From Ustulina deusta (lineage: Eukaryota; Ascomycota; Sordariomycetes; Xylariales; Xylariaceae): 64,000 nucleotides of DNA. The notes beneath the pieces are model-generated. The model saw only the letters and a program-made list of their open reading frames with translations. It did not search any database and was not told the DNA's origin. Below are positions 11,281 through 24,216 of this stretch, in pieces. Where the stretch lies: positions 124,001-188,000 of the forward strand of contig JAJNNX010000022.1 in the NCBI GenBank assembly GCA_023159155.1. Reading direction: 5' to 3'. The position numbers and the translations under genes were made by a program. Each line of letters opens with the position of its first letter. Within the stretch, counting starts at the first letter, position 1.

Positions 11281-11537
11281 TGTTTGAATGGAGTGTACTG
11301 CATATTTCCAAAGCAGCAGTACATGCCTGCAAGGTTAATGGAATACAGTCTATTCACTATATGCCACACTCAAAGGAAGAAGAGAAAGGAAGGAAATGGG
11401 GAGGTGGGAGCCCCCTATATACCCCTCCGTACGGAAGGGTCTGTAGGTGGTCCCTGGCCGGACCCCTTGGCCTAGACCCCCCTTGGCTAGACCCCTTCGT
11501 ACGAAGGGGTCCATAATTACGTACGATTAATCCAACA
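11281..11537. mobile_element. GC-normal solo LTR of a third family, not RIP-mutated
   Basis: A 257-bp island of ordinary base composition sits in otherwise very AT-rich DNA. It begins TGTTTG and ends CCAACA, and is flanked by the direct duplication ATAAT (11276-11280 and 11538-11542). Those are the hallmarks of a solo LTR left by LTR-LTR recombination. It holds a perfect 22-bp palindrome at 11490-11511 (centre CGTACG) and a near-palindrome at 11421-11440, plus repeated CTAGACCCC units. No coding capacity is seen. Its clean sequence and AT-only TSD suggest that it arrived after RIP of the surrounding element. Confidence 0.82.
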
Positions 11538-12246
11538 ATAATAACTATTAAAATAAATAATAATTTTAAAATAACTATTTTTTAAAGTATTACTATACTT
11601 AATTCTTTAGCTAAATATTTTAAGTTTAAAAAACAGATAAAAAACTATATATATATTATAAAATATATTGGTTTTTTATCTAAAGAATTAAAAAAAAATA
11701 AACTAATCAAAATCCCTAATATACTAATAGGCTCTAACTTATATAAAGCATAAAAAACCTAAAAAATTGCCTAATAAAAAGTTAAAAGCTATATTTATAA
11801 CTACTATAAAAAAAACATCCAAAAACTATTAATAGAACAACAAATAAAATTTAATAGTAAAAATAAAAAGGTTATAATAGCTAATATATAAAAGCTAATT
11901 AATAAAAAAATTAGGCTAATTAGAAGTTTAGCTTTCTAAAACTTACTATATAAATAAAAGAACACTTTACTAGCTACTAAAAGCTTAGTTTTAACTTTTG
12001 CTACAAAATTCCGTAGTATTTGCTCCGATTTTAAAAATTTAGATCTAAAAAACCTTACTATTAAAAAACTCTTTCTAATAATAAGGTTTTTTTTAGGTCT
12101 AAAAAAGGACTACGCTAACTTTATTTTTACTTTTTTTTAAATAAATCACTTTATTACTATTAAAAAACTTATAAAAAAAAAACTTATAAAAAAAAAACTT
12201 ATAAAAAAAACAACCTTTTAATTCGCTTTAATAAAAATATAGCAAA

Positions 12247-12490
12247 TGTCACGATTAGTCAAGTAAAGCTTCTATAGCTAGTTTATTAATACTATAGACA
12301 AAAACTCTAAGCTAAAAAAGAAAAAAAAGAAAAAAAGAAGTCAGAGTTTATAAAGTAAATAAATATAAACTCTATATATATAGCTATAAAGTTAGGTTGG
12401 TCTATACATAGACTTTTTATTTTATTGCTATATAGGTCTAGAATTTTTATAGGTTTTGCTAAAACTATATAAACTATACTAACTATTATA
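12247..12490. repeat. Family R LTR, copy 1 (outer element, left)
   Basis: The copy is 244 bp. It begins TGTCACGATTAG and is the best-preserved start among the four copies. It shares the GTTAGGTTGGTCTAT core and the ACTAACT(A/G)TTATA end with the others. Confidence 0.85.
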
Positions 12491-13597
12491 TTACTTTTTT
12501 TTAAAACTAAAAGTTTAAATATAATTTTAATTCGAAATTATTAATAATATTAAGTTTATATAGTTTTTTTATATTGTATTATTTTATTATTATTTTTATA
12601 ATTGCTTATAAATTTATTAGCTGCTATTATATATATTTATTTTTATAATTTTATAAAAAATCTAAAAGCTTTTTTATAAGTTTTATAAAATTAGTTAAGT
12701 TTAATTAGTACGTTTTTAAAATTCTGGATTATATACTAAGTATTATTAAAATTATAGCTTTTTTAAGCAATTTAGTATTATAACTTTTTATTTTTTTTAT
12801 ATATTTTTAATTGTTTAATTTATTTAATTTTAAATTTTGCTTTACTATTAATATTTTTAGCTAAAAGTAATAATTAAATTTATTAAAGTAAAAAGTTATT
12901 ATTTATTTTTTATAATTAGTTAGTATAAAATAGGGTTTTTATTTTATAAGAATTAAGCAAATTAAAAACATAGCTAAATTTTTATTTTTTTAAAAATTTA
13001 AAAAGTTTAATTAATTAGGAGTTTAATCTAGTAGTTAGTATTTATATTATAAAACTTTTTTTTTTAAAAAAACTTTGTTTTTTATTTTAAAATTTATTAA
13101 GCGTTTTTTTTTGTTAGCTTATAGCTTATATTATTTTTATATAAAAGTTGCTATATTGTATGCTATTTTCTAAATGTTCTAGGTTTAGTAGACTAGTTTA
13201 AGCGCTTATTGCTTAGTATTAGAATTTGTAATAGTTTTGCTAATATTTATTATTAAAAAGTTTTATATTTTAATTTTTATTGCTATTTTTAGTAGTAATA
13301 TATTAATTAATAAATATTATAAAAAATTATATATAAAGTCTAAAATAAAAAAATAAATGTTTTAATTATTTTGGTATTTATTAATATAAAAATAAAGTTA
13401 TTGGTTTAGTTTTTAATTAGTTAATTTTATTATTTTTTAGGTCTAAAAGTAATAAATATTACTAAAGCAGTACTTAATATTTATAAAACTATTAATTATT
13501 ATTATAAACTTAAAAATAAACAGTTTTATATTATTTAATATTTATATATTTAATATATTAAAAAATTTATATAAACTTTTATAATATTATATAATTT

Positions 13598-13832
13598 GTT
13601 ACGATTAGTTAAGTAAAGCTTCTATAGGTAGTTTATTAATACTATAAATAAAGACTCTAAGCTAAAAAAAAAAGAAAAAAGAAAAAAGAAATCAAAGTTT
13701 ATAGGATAGGTAGATATAAACTTTGTATATATAGCTGCAAAGTTAGGTTAGTCCATATATAGACTTTCTATTTTATTACTATATAGGTCTAGAATTTTTA
13801 CAGGTTTTGCTAAAACTATACTAACTATTATA
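13598..13832. repeat. Family R LTR, copy 2 (inner element, left)
   Basis: The copy is 235 bp and starts TGTTACGATTAG. It differs from copy 1 mainly by C/T and G/A changes and small length differences in the A/G-rich tract. Confidence 0.85.
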
Positions 13833-16800
13833 CTATTTTTTTTTAAAACTAAAAGTTTAAACATAGTTTTAATTCGAAATTATTAATAATATTAGGTTTA
13901 TATAGTCTTTTTATATTATATTGCCTTATTATTATTTTTATAATTATTTATAAACTTATTAACTATTATTATATATATTTATTTTTGTAATTTTATAAAA
14001 AATCTAAAAGCTTTTTTGTAAGTTTTATAAAATTAGTTAAGTTTAATTGGTATATTTTTAAAATTTTAAGTTACGTACTAAGTATTATTAAAATTGCAGC
14101 CTTTTTAAATAATTTAATATTATAACTTTTTATTTTTTTTATATATTTTTAATTGTTTGATTTGTTTAATTTTAAATTTTGTTTTATTATTAATATTTTT
14201 AGCTAAAAGCAATAATTAAATTTATTAAAATAAAAAGTTATTGCTTGTTTTTTATAATTAGTTAGTATAAAATAAGTTTTTTATTTTATAAAAGTTAAAT
14301 AAATTAAAAATATAGCTAAATTTTTATTTTTTTAAGATTTTAAAAAGTTTAACTAATTAAAAGTTTAATTTAATAGTTAGTACTTATATTATAAAGCTTT
14401 TTTTTTAAAAAAAGACTTTATTTTTTATTTTAAAATCTATTAAGCGTTTTTTTTTGTTAGCTTATAGCTTATATTGTTTTTATATAAAAGTTGCTATATT
14501 ATATGCTATTTTTTAAATATTTTAAGTTTAATAAACTAGTTTGAGTGCTTATTATTTAGTATTAAAATTTATTATTAAAAAGTTTTATGTTTTAATTTTT
14601 ATTATTATTTTTAATAATAATATATTAATTAATAAATATTATAAAGAATTATATATAAAATTTAAAGCAAAAAAATAAATGTTTTAATTATTTTAATATT
14701 TATTAATATAAAAATAAAATTATTAGTCTAGTTTTTAATTAGTTAATTTTATTATTTTTTAGGTTTAAAAGTAATAAATATTATTAAAGTAGTACTTAGT
14801 ACTTATAAAACTATTAATTATTACTATAAACTTAAAAATAAATAGTTTTATATTATTTAATATTTATATATCCGGTATGCTAAAAAATTTATATAAACTT
14901 TTATAGTATTATATAGCTAGCAATTCTGTAATATTTATTTTTTTACTAAATAAAGTTGCAATTAAACAACTAAACTTATTTATAAATATTTATATATAGT
15001 TATAATTTTATTAGTTAGGTAATATATTTTTATTATTTATTATTATATATTGCTATACTATAGCTAATATAAATAATAAATAAAAAAAGCTAAAAGTCTT
15101 GTTTTGTAATATTTTGTTTTTTTTATAGTTATAATAATTATATATATATTATTTATAATTATATTTTAAATAAAACTAATAATATTTTTGTTTTAATATT
15201 TTAATTGTTTTATATTAATTTTAATATATAATAATTAAAAATATATAAGTTTTTTAAATTAAAACTATATAAAAAAAAATAGTCTTATTTAAAATAACTT
15301 TAAATATATATAGCTTTTTATTTTTATTTTTTAGTTTTTATAGCTAGTTTTTTTGTTTAATTAGGTTTATTAGGTTAGCTTTTTAGAAAATATTAAATAA
15401 AAGGTTTATAATTCATATAAAACTTAGTATTTTATTAAGCAGAACTAATACTATTGTTTATTTTTTAGCTTTTTTAGCTTTAATTATAAAAAGTTTAGTT
15501 ATTTTTTTTAATAAAACATTAGTTATTATATATTTTTATTTTAGTTAGTATTAAAAAATAATATTAAAGTTTAATAAAAAGTTAGCCTAGTATATTTATT
15601 ATATTAATAAAATCTATTTATTTAAAAAATATAATAAAGTTTAATAATTAGTTATTATAAAAAATTTAGTTCTAAAAAGTTCTAAGTAGTAATATTTTAA
15701 AGTTTATATTATTATTAAAAATTTATAGTTTTAAATTAAGTAAGTTTGTTTAATTAGTATTATTATTTTAAAAAAATATTTTATAAGTTTTTAGGATATA
15801 TTTTTTTATTACTACTAAATAACTTTTTTTATTATATTATATAAAATATTTATTTTTATTTATATTAGTTAGCTAAGCTTAAAAAAAGCTAAAACAAATA
15901 TTTTATAAACTAGTAGTTTTATATATTTAAAAGCTTATTTTTATTCTAGTCCTATTATAAATAGTTTTTTTTTTTTTAATAGTTAATTTAAAAAAGTAGC
16001 AATTTTATTAGCGTAGTAAATAAATATACAAATATAATTATAAAGCTTAAAAAACAACTAGATTAATTTAATATTTTTAAAATTATTAAAGTCCTAATTT
16101 AGGATCGCTTAGATCTTTATAGGGTTAATTTTAATTTTTATTTTAGTTTTTATAATTATTTCTAAATAATTAATAATAAATATATTAAAACAAAACTTTT
16201 TAATATTTTTTTTAATATTTAGCTTAATATAAATAATAAATTATTTTTTTATAATAAGTTTAATACTATTTTTTAGTTTTAAAATAAATCAAAATATTAT
16301 TTATATAAATATTTGCAAATTTATTTAAAAGTTTTTAAATTTATATATTAATAAAAGTTTGCTACTAAGCAGCTTTTATTTTTAAACTAAAAAATAAAAC
16401 TTTTTATTAAAATATTTTTTATAGATTTAAAAAAAAATAAAGTAATATAATTTTATAGTTAATAATAATTAATAAAAAGCTTTAATAATATTTAATTTAA
16501 TAAATTAAATAGTATTGCAATAATTAAATATAATACTATTAATATTTAGAACTAATATAATTTAATTTTTTAAATATATATTTTTTTATTAATAATTAAT
16601 TATAAATTTATATTTAGTTAATTTAAGTTTAGATATAAATAAAACAAAAGCAATATTTAAGTTTATATTTTATTTAATAAAATTTATAACTAATAGTTTA
16701 TTTATAAACTTTTTTTTAAATAAAATAAACTATATAAATATATAATATTAATAGGGGCTAAAAGTATATTTTTTATTATTAGGTTTTAGTACTATATTAA

Positions 16801-19382
16801 ACCTTAGTTATAATAATAGTAAGGTTTTAGATTTTTTTTTAAAAAAAAACCTTTTTAGGTATAATAGCTAAAAAAACAAAAAGCTTTATATTAACTTTAT
16901 GTACTAAAAGTTTTTTATAGTATTATTTAGTTAATTTAAGTTTATTTTTTTTATAAAATATTAATTATTTTTGAGTTTTTTTTAAATAGCTTAGTATAAT
17001 TATTTTTAGTTATTATAAATTTAATTATAATAAGTTCTTTTAAAGTTTTTTTAGCTAGTTATTTTTATTTATTTTAATAAAAATAATTCTAAAAGTTTTA
17101 TATAACTTTTTTAATAGTAGCTTAGTTTTTTATTTTTTAGAAATTATTATATAGATTTTTTTTATTTTAGGTTTAGAGGTCCTAAGTTTTATTTTTATTT
17201 TTTTAGTTTTAGTTATTTTTAAAAAGTTGTTTTAATATTTAATAGTATTTTTTTAATACTTAATTATATTAATTTATATTTTTTTATATTTTTAGGTTTA
17301 TATTTTATTATTTATAGCTAAAAAGTTTAATTATAATTATTAGTAAAAATTAAACTAATAAAAATAAATTATTTAACTAAATTAACTATTATTTTTAGGT
17401 TTTTATTAAAATATTTTATTTTATTAACTATTTTATATTAATAATAATATTATAACTAAAGTTAATAATTTAAAATATTTAGTTTTTAAATTATTAATTA
17501 TTAATCTTTATAATATATATTAAATATTTGTAAACTTTATTAATTATTTTATTTTAGTAGTTATAAAACTTTTAAAATTTAGCTAGCTAAACTATTTTTA
17601 TTTTTAATTATTATTTAATTTGTTATATAAATTTATAGCTAATTATTAAAAAAATATAAATTTTAATATTATATAAAACTAAAGTTTTTATTTTAATACT
17701 ATTAATTTATAATTAAATAAATATTTTAAAAATAATTAATTTATTTTAGTTATATATTTTAGCTAAAATAAATAAAAAAACTAATAAAAAAACTTTTGTT
17801 AGTTTTATTTATTTTTTAAATCGGATAAACTACTAGAGTTATTTTTATTAGGGTTTTTTTTTGCTAATTAAATATTTAAAATTTTAAGCTTTTAGTTAAA
17901 GCAGTTAATTAATATATATATTTTTTTTATTATAAATAAAACAAGTTTTATTATTTTAATAAGCTTTTTTTTATTTTATAGTTAGTATTTGTTTTAATTG
18001 TTTTAAAATAAATATTTTAAAACATTTAAGGTTAGCTAAAAGTTAGTAGGCCGGTTTGCTAAAAACTTAGTTATTTAAGTTAGATTTTTGTTTAGTTAAG
18101 CTAATAGGTTTAGTTTATTAATAGTTTTTATAGGTTTGCTTAGTATTATATACTAATTTAATAACTTTATTAATAAATAATTTATAAAAAATATTTAAAT
18201 TTATAAAAGCTTTATATAAGTTTTTTTTAAGTTTATATAAAAATAGTTCTATAATTTATATTTTTATTATAATTTAATTAATTAATATTTTTAAGCTAAA
18301 CTATTAAACATAAAAATAAACTTATTAATATTTTTATTAGTTTTATATATATAAACTTAAAATATTTTATAAACTATAATTATTTAATTAAAATTATAAT
18401 AAACTATTAATAAAACTTAGATTATTTTAATAATATTATTAAATAGTTTTTTAATTAAATAAAAGCATATTTTTATTAATTTTTTAGTATGTTTTTTTAA
18501 TTAGTTTATAATATATTAAAATTAGCTATTTTTAGTTTAGAACATAATAATATCTTTATTTAGCTTTTTTGCTAGTTTATAAACCTAGTTATTAAATAGG
18601 GCTTTATTTCTTATAAATTTACTAGGATTAGTTTTTTATACTTTAGCTTTTATAATATAAATAGAGTTTAAAGCACTAAAAAATAAACTAATAAAATAAA
18701 AAATAAATAAAATAATAAAACTAAAAAGTTTAAAGTTAATACTTTTAAATATATTTTTTATTATTAAATTATAGTTATTTTTTAAAAGTACTAAAATAAA
18801 TATATTAAAAAATTAATATTTTATTTTTTTTATTTATTAAAAAAGTTCTACTAGAACTAATATAAAATTATAGGCTTGTATAGCTATAATATTTAGTGCT
18901 ATATTTTTAAATATATTACTTATTTTAAATAGTTCTAGTTCTAGTTTAAATTTTGCTTTTTTAAGTTTTAATTTTTTGTTTTTTTTAGATTCTTTTTTAA
19001 ATATTAGTTCGCTTAAAACGTTTATAAAAAAATCTAGTGCTTAATTTTTTTTTTTTATAAAATTTTTTTTTTTAAAATTGTTTAATAGTAAAAAACTAGC
19101 TATATTTAAAAATTAAAGTTGTTTTAATTGTTTAAAAACTAAAAATAAAATAAAAATATTTAAAGTTAGGTTTTTTATAAATTATTAGCTTTTAAATAAT
19201 ATAAAAGTTAAAAGTTTTATTAAAGTTATATTAAAGTTAGATTTATATTATAAAATATATAATTTTTTATATTAAATATATAATTAAAAAAAAAATTTAT
19301 TTATATTTTGCTAATTATAGCAAAATAAAAAATATATATTTATTAAATATTTATTAATAAATAATTAGTAAGCTTAAAGTAA

Positions 19383-19610
19383 TGTTATAATTAATTAAGT
19401 AAAATTTTTATAGTTAGTTTATTAATATTATAAATAAAAACTTTAAATTAAAAAAAAAAAAAAAAAAATTTAAAGTTTATAAAATAAATAAATATAGATT
19501 TTATATATATAGCTATAGAGTTAGGTTGGTCTATGCGTAGACTTCCTATTTTATTGCTATATAGGTCTAGAGTTCTTATAGGTCTTGCTAAAACTATACT
19601 AACTATTATA
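19383..19610. repeat. Family R LTR, copy 3 (inner element, right)
   Basis: The copy is 228 bp and starts TGTTATAATTAA, more RIP-converted at its left edge. Its distal half keeps GGTCTATGCGTAGACTTCC, closer to the presumed ancestral sequence. Confidence 0.85.
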
Positions 19611-22600
19611 TAATTAATAATTTTATAATGTTTGTTTTTTTGCTAAGTAAAGTTATAATTAAATAGCTAAACTTATTTATAAATATTTATATATAGTTAT
19701 AACTTTATTAGTTAGGTAATATATTTTTGCTATTTATTACTATATATTGCTATATTATAGCTAATATAAATAATAAGTAAAAAAGGCTAGAAGTTTTATT
19801 TTGTAATATTTTGTTTTTTTTATAATTGTAATAATTATATATATATTATTTATAATTATATTTTAAGTAAAACTAGTAGTATTTTTGTTTTAATATTTTG
19901 ATTATTTTGTGCTAATTTTAGTATATAATAATTAAAAATATATAAGCTTTTTAAATTAAAGCTATATAAAAAAAATAGTTCTATTTAAAGTAATCTTACG
20001 TATATATAGCTTTTTATTTTTATTTTTTAGATCTTATAACTAGTTTTTTTGTTTAATTAGGTTTATTAGGTTAGTTTTTTAGAAAATATTAAATAAAAAG
20101 TCTATAGTTAATATAGGACTTAGTATTTTGTTAAGTAAAATTAATATTATTATTTATTTTTTAATTTTTTTAGCTTTAATTATAAAAAGCTTAGCTATTT
20201 TTTTTAATAAAATATTAGCTATTATATTTTTTTATTCTAATTAATATTAAAAAGTAATATTAAAGTTTAATAAAAAGTTAGCTTAATATATTTATTATAT
20301 TAATAAAATCTATTTATTTAAAAAATATAATAAAGTTTAATAATTAATTATTATAAAAAACTTAGTTTTAAAAAATTTTAAGTAGTAATGTTTTAAAATT
20401 TGTATTATTATTAAAAGTTTATAGTTTTAAATTAAGTAAGCTTGTTTAATTAATATTATTATTTTAAAAAATTATTTTATAAGTTTTTAGGTTATATTTT
20501 TTTATTATTATTAAATAATTTTTTTTTTTATATTATATAAAATATTTATTTTTATTTGTATTAGTTAGCTAAGCTTAAAAAAAGCTAAAACAAGTGTTTT
20601 ATAAACTAGTAATTTTATATGTTTAAAAGTTTATTTTTATTTTAGTTTTATTATAAATAGTTTATTTTTTTTAATAATTAATTTAAAAAAATAGTAATTT
20701 TATTAGTATAGTAAATAAATATATAAATATAATTATAAAGCTTAAAAAATAACTAGATTAATTTAGTATTTTTAAAATTATTAAAGTTTTAATTTAAAAT
20801 TGTTTAAATTTTTATAAAGTTAATTTTAATTTTAATTTTAATTTTTATAATTATTTTTAAATAATTAATAATAAATATATTAAAATAAAACTTTTTAATT
20901 TTTTTTAATATTTAGTTTAATATAAGCAATAAATTATTTTTTTATAATAAGTTTAGTACTATTTTTTAGTTTTAGAATAAATTAAAATATTGTTTATATA
21001 AATATTTATAAATTTGTTTAAAAGTTTTTAAATTTATATATTAATAAAAAGCTTTAATAATATTTAGTTTTATAAATCGGATAGTATTATAATAATTAAA
21101 TATAATACTACTAATATTTAAAACTAATATAATTTAATTTTTTAAATATATATTTTTTTATTAATAATTAATTATAAATAAAATAGAAATAATATTTAAG
21201 TTTATATTTTATTTAATAAAATTTATAGCTAACAATTTATTTATAAAAAAATTTTTAAATAAAATAAACTATATAAATATATAATATTAATAAAAGCTAA
21301 AAATATATTTTTTATTATTAAGTTCTAGTACTATATTAAATTTTAGTTATAATAATAATAAAATTTTAGATTTTTTTTTAAAAAAAAACCTTTTTAGATA
21401 TAATAATTAAAAAAACAAAAAATTTTATATTAACTTTATATATTAGAGATTTTTTTTTTTTAGAAATAAAATTAGTTTATTATTAAAAGTCTTTTATAGT
21501 ACTACTTAGTTAATTTAAGTTTATTTTTTTTATAAAATATTAATTATTTTTAAATTTTTTTTAAATAATTTAATATAGCTATTTTTAGTTATTATAAACT
21601 TAATTATAATAAGTTCTTTTAAAGTTTTTTTAGCTAGTTGTTTTTATTTATTTTAATAGGAATAATTTTAAAAGTTTTATATAATTTTTTTAATAGTAGC
21701 TTAGTTTTTTATTTTTTTAGAAGTTATTATATAAACTTTTTTTGTTTTAAGTTTAAAAGTCCTAAATTTCTTTTTTATTTTTTTAGTTTTACTTATTTCT
21801 AAAATAATTATTTTATTTCTAAAATAATTATTTTATTTTTAAAAAGTTATTTTAATATTTAATAATATTTTTTTAATATTTAATTATATTAATTTATATT
21901 TTATTATTTATAATTAAAAAGTTTAACTATAATTATTAGCAAAAATTAAACTAATAAAAATAAATTATTTAGCTAGATTAATTATTATTTTTAGGTTTTT
22001 ATTAAAATATTTTATTTTATTAACTATTTAATACTAATAATAATATTATAGCTAAAATTAATAACTTAAAATATTTAGTTTTTAAATTATTAATTATTAA
22101 TTTTTATAATATATATTAAATATTTATAAATTTTATTAATTATTTTACTTTAATAATTATAAAACTTTTAAAGTTTAGTTAATTAAACTATTTTTATTTT
22201 TAATTATTGTTTAATTTATTATATAAATTTATAGCTAATTATTAAAAAAATATAAGCTTTAGTATTATATAAAACTAAAGTTTTTATTTTAATATTATTA
22301 ATTTATAATTAAATAAATATTTTAAAAATAATTAATTTGTTTTAGTTATATATTTTAGTTAAAATAAATAAAAAAACTAATAAAAAAACTTTTATTAGTT
22401 CTATTTATTTTTTAAATTAGATAAACTATTAAAACTATTTTTATTAAGGCTTTTTTTTGCTAGTTAACTATTTAAAACTTTAAGCTTTTAATTAAAGCAA
22501 TTAATTAATATATGTTTTTTTTTATTATAAATAAAACAAGTTTTATTATTTTAATAAGCTTTTTTTTTATTTATAATTAATGTTTGTTTTAATTATTTTA

Positions 22601-23979
22601 AAATAAATATTTTAGAACTTTTTAAGTTAGCTAAAAATTAATAAGCTAGTTTGTTAAAAATTTAGTTATTTAAATTAGATTTTTATTTAGTTAAATTAGT
22701 AAGTTTAATTTATTAATAGTTTTTATAAGTTTGTTTAGTATTATATATTAATTTAATAATTTTATTAATAAATAATTTATAAAAAATATTTAAATTTATA
22801 AAAGTTTTATATAGATTTTTTTTAAATTTATATAAAAATAGTTTTATAATTTATATTTTTATTATAATTTAATTAGTTAATATTTTTAAGCTAAACTATT
22901 AAATATAAAAATAAATTTATTAATATTTTTATTAGTTTTATATATATAAGTTTAAAATATTTTATAAATAATAATTATTTAATTAAAATTATAATAAATT
23001 ATTAATAAAGCTTAAATTATTTTAGTAATATTATTAAATAAATTTTTAATTAAATAAAAATATATTTTTATTAATTTTTTAGTATATTTTTTAATTAGTT
23101 TATAATATATTAAAATTAGTTATTTTTAGTTTAAAACGTAGTAATATTTTTATTTTGTTTTTTTATTAGTTTATAAACCTAATTATTAAATAAGGTTTTA
23201 TTTTTTATAAACTTACTAGAATTAATTTTTTATATTTTAGCTTTTTTAATATAAATAAAGTTTAAAGTATTAAAAAATAAACTAATAAAATAAAAAATAA
23301 ATAAAATAGTAAAACTAAAAAATTTAATGTTAGTATTTTTAAATATACTTTTTATTATTAAATTATAGTTATTTTTTAAAAATATTAAAATAAACATATT
23401 AAAAAATTAATTTTTTATTTTTTTTTATTTATTAAAAAAGTTTTATTAAAACTAATATAAAATTATAAGTTTATATAGCTATAATATTTAGTGTTATATT
23501 TTTAAATATATTATTTATTTTAAATAGTTCTAGTTCTAGTTTAGATTTTGTTTTTTTAAGTTTTAACTTTTTATTTTTTTTTAGATTTTTTTTTAAGTAT
23601 TAGTTTGTTTAAAATATTTATAAAAAAATTTAATATTTAATTTTTTTTTTTTATAAAATTTTTTTTTTTAAAATTGTTTAATAATAAAAAACTAGCTATA
23701 TTTAAAAATTAAAATTGTTTTAATTGTTTAAGAACTAAAAATAAAATAGAAATATTTAAAGTTAGGTTTTTTATAAATTATTAGTTTTTAAGTAATATAA
23801 AAGTTAAAAATTTTATTAAAGTTATATTAAGATTAAATTTATATTATAAAATATATAATTTTTTATATTAAGCATATAACTAAAAAAAAAAGTTTATTTA
23901 TATTTTATTAATTATAGCAAAATAAAAAATATATATTTATTAAATATTTATTAATAAATAATTAATAAATTTAAAGTAA

Positions 23980-24216
23980 TATTATAATTAGTTAAGTAAA
24001 GCTTTTATAGCTAGTTTATTAATATTATAAATAAAGATTTTAAGCTAAAAAAAAAAGAAAAAAAAATTAAAGTTTATAAAGTAAATAGATATAGACTTTA
24101 TATGTATAGCTGTAAAGTTAGGTTAGTCCATGCGTAAATTTTCTATTTTATTGCTATATAGGTCTGGAGTCCTTACAGGTTTTACTAAAACTATACAGAC
24201 TGTACTAACTGTTATA
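23980..24216. repeat. Family R LTR, copy 4 (outer element, right)
   Basis: The copy is 237 bp. Its left end is the most degraded (TATTATAATTAG). It ends CTAACTGTTATA immediately before GCAAA, the right-hand target duplication of the outer element. Confidence 0.85.

Larger units (their letters stand above)
13598..19610 (-). mobile_element. LTR retrotransposon (family R), complete inner copy nested in a sister element
   Basis: The 6,013-bp element has repeats 13598-13832 and 19383-19610 and is flanked by TAATT (13593-13597 and 19611-19615). Its own uninterrupted interior shows the equivalent site as TAGCT within TATAGCTAGCAATT (near 14925). The duplicated target is therefore the RIP-changed form of that site in the sister copy. 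The flanking interior segments of the outer copy (12491-13597 and 19611-23979) align with the inner copy's interior (13833-14925 and 14926-19382), with C-to-T and G-to-A differences. All reading frames are destroyed. The strand call is the same inference as for the outer copy. Confidence 0.82.
12247..24216 (-). mobile_element. LTR retrotransposon (family R), outer copy, inserted in the copia element and itself interrupted
   Basis: The outer element has terminal repeats at 12247-12490 and 23980-24216 and is flanked by GCAAA on both sides (12242-12246 and 24217-24221). Its interior is split by a second complete member of the same family (13598-19610). The repeat starts TGT and ends in TA, probably CA before RIP. 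Orientation is inferred as minus: an A-rich, PPT-like tract on the minus strand abuts the repeat at 12491-12505. No RT or integrase motif could be read with confidence, so the superfamily is open; the roughly 6-kb size and 5-bp TSD fit Ty3/gypsy. Confidence 0.8.

Noticed and set aside
12247..14925. Simple 1.35-kb tandem duplication
   Set aside because: The second copy continues into the long interior segment while the first is cut at a 5-bp duplication; nesting of a full element accounts for both.
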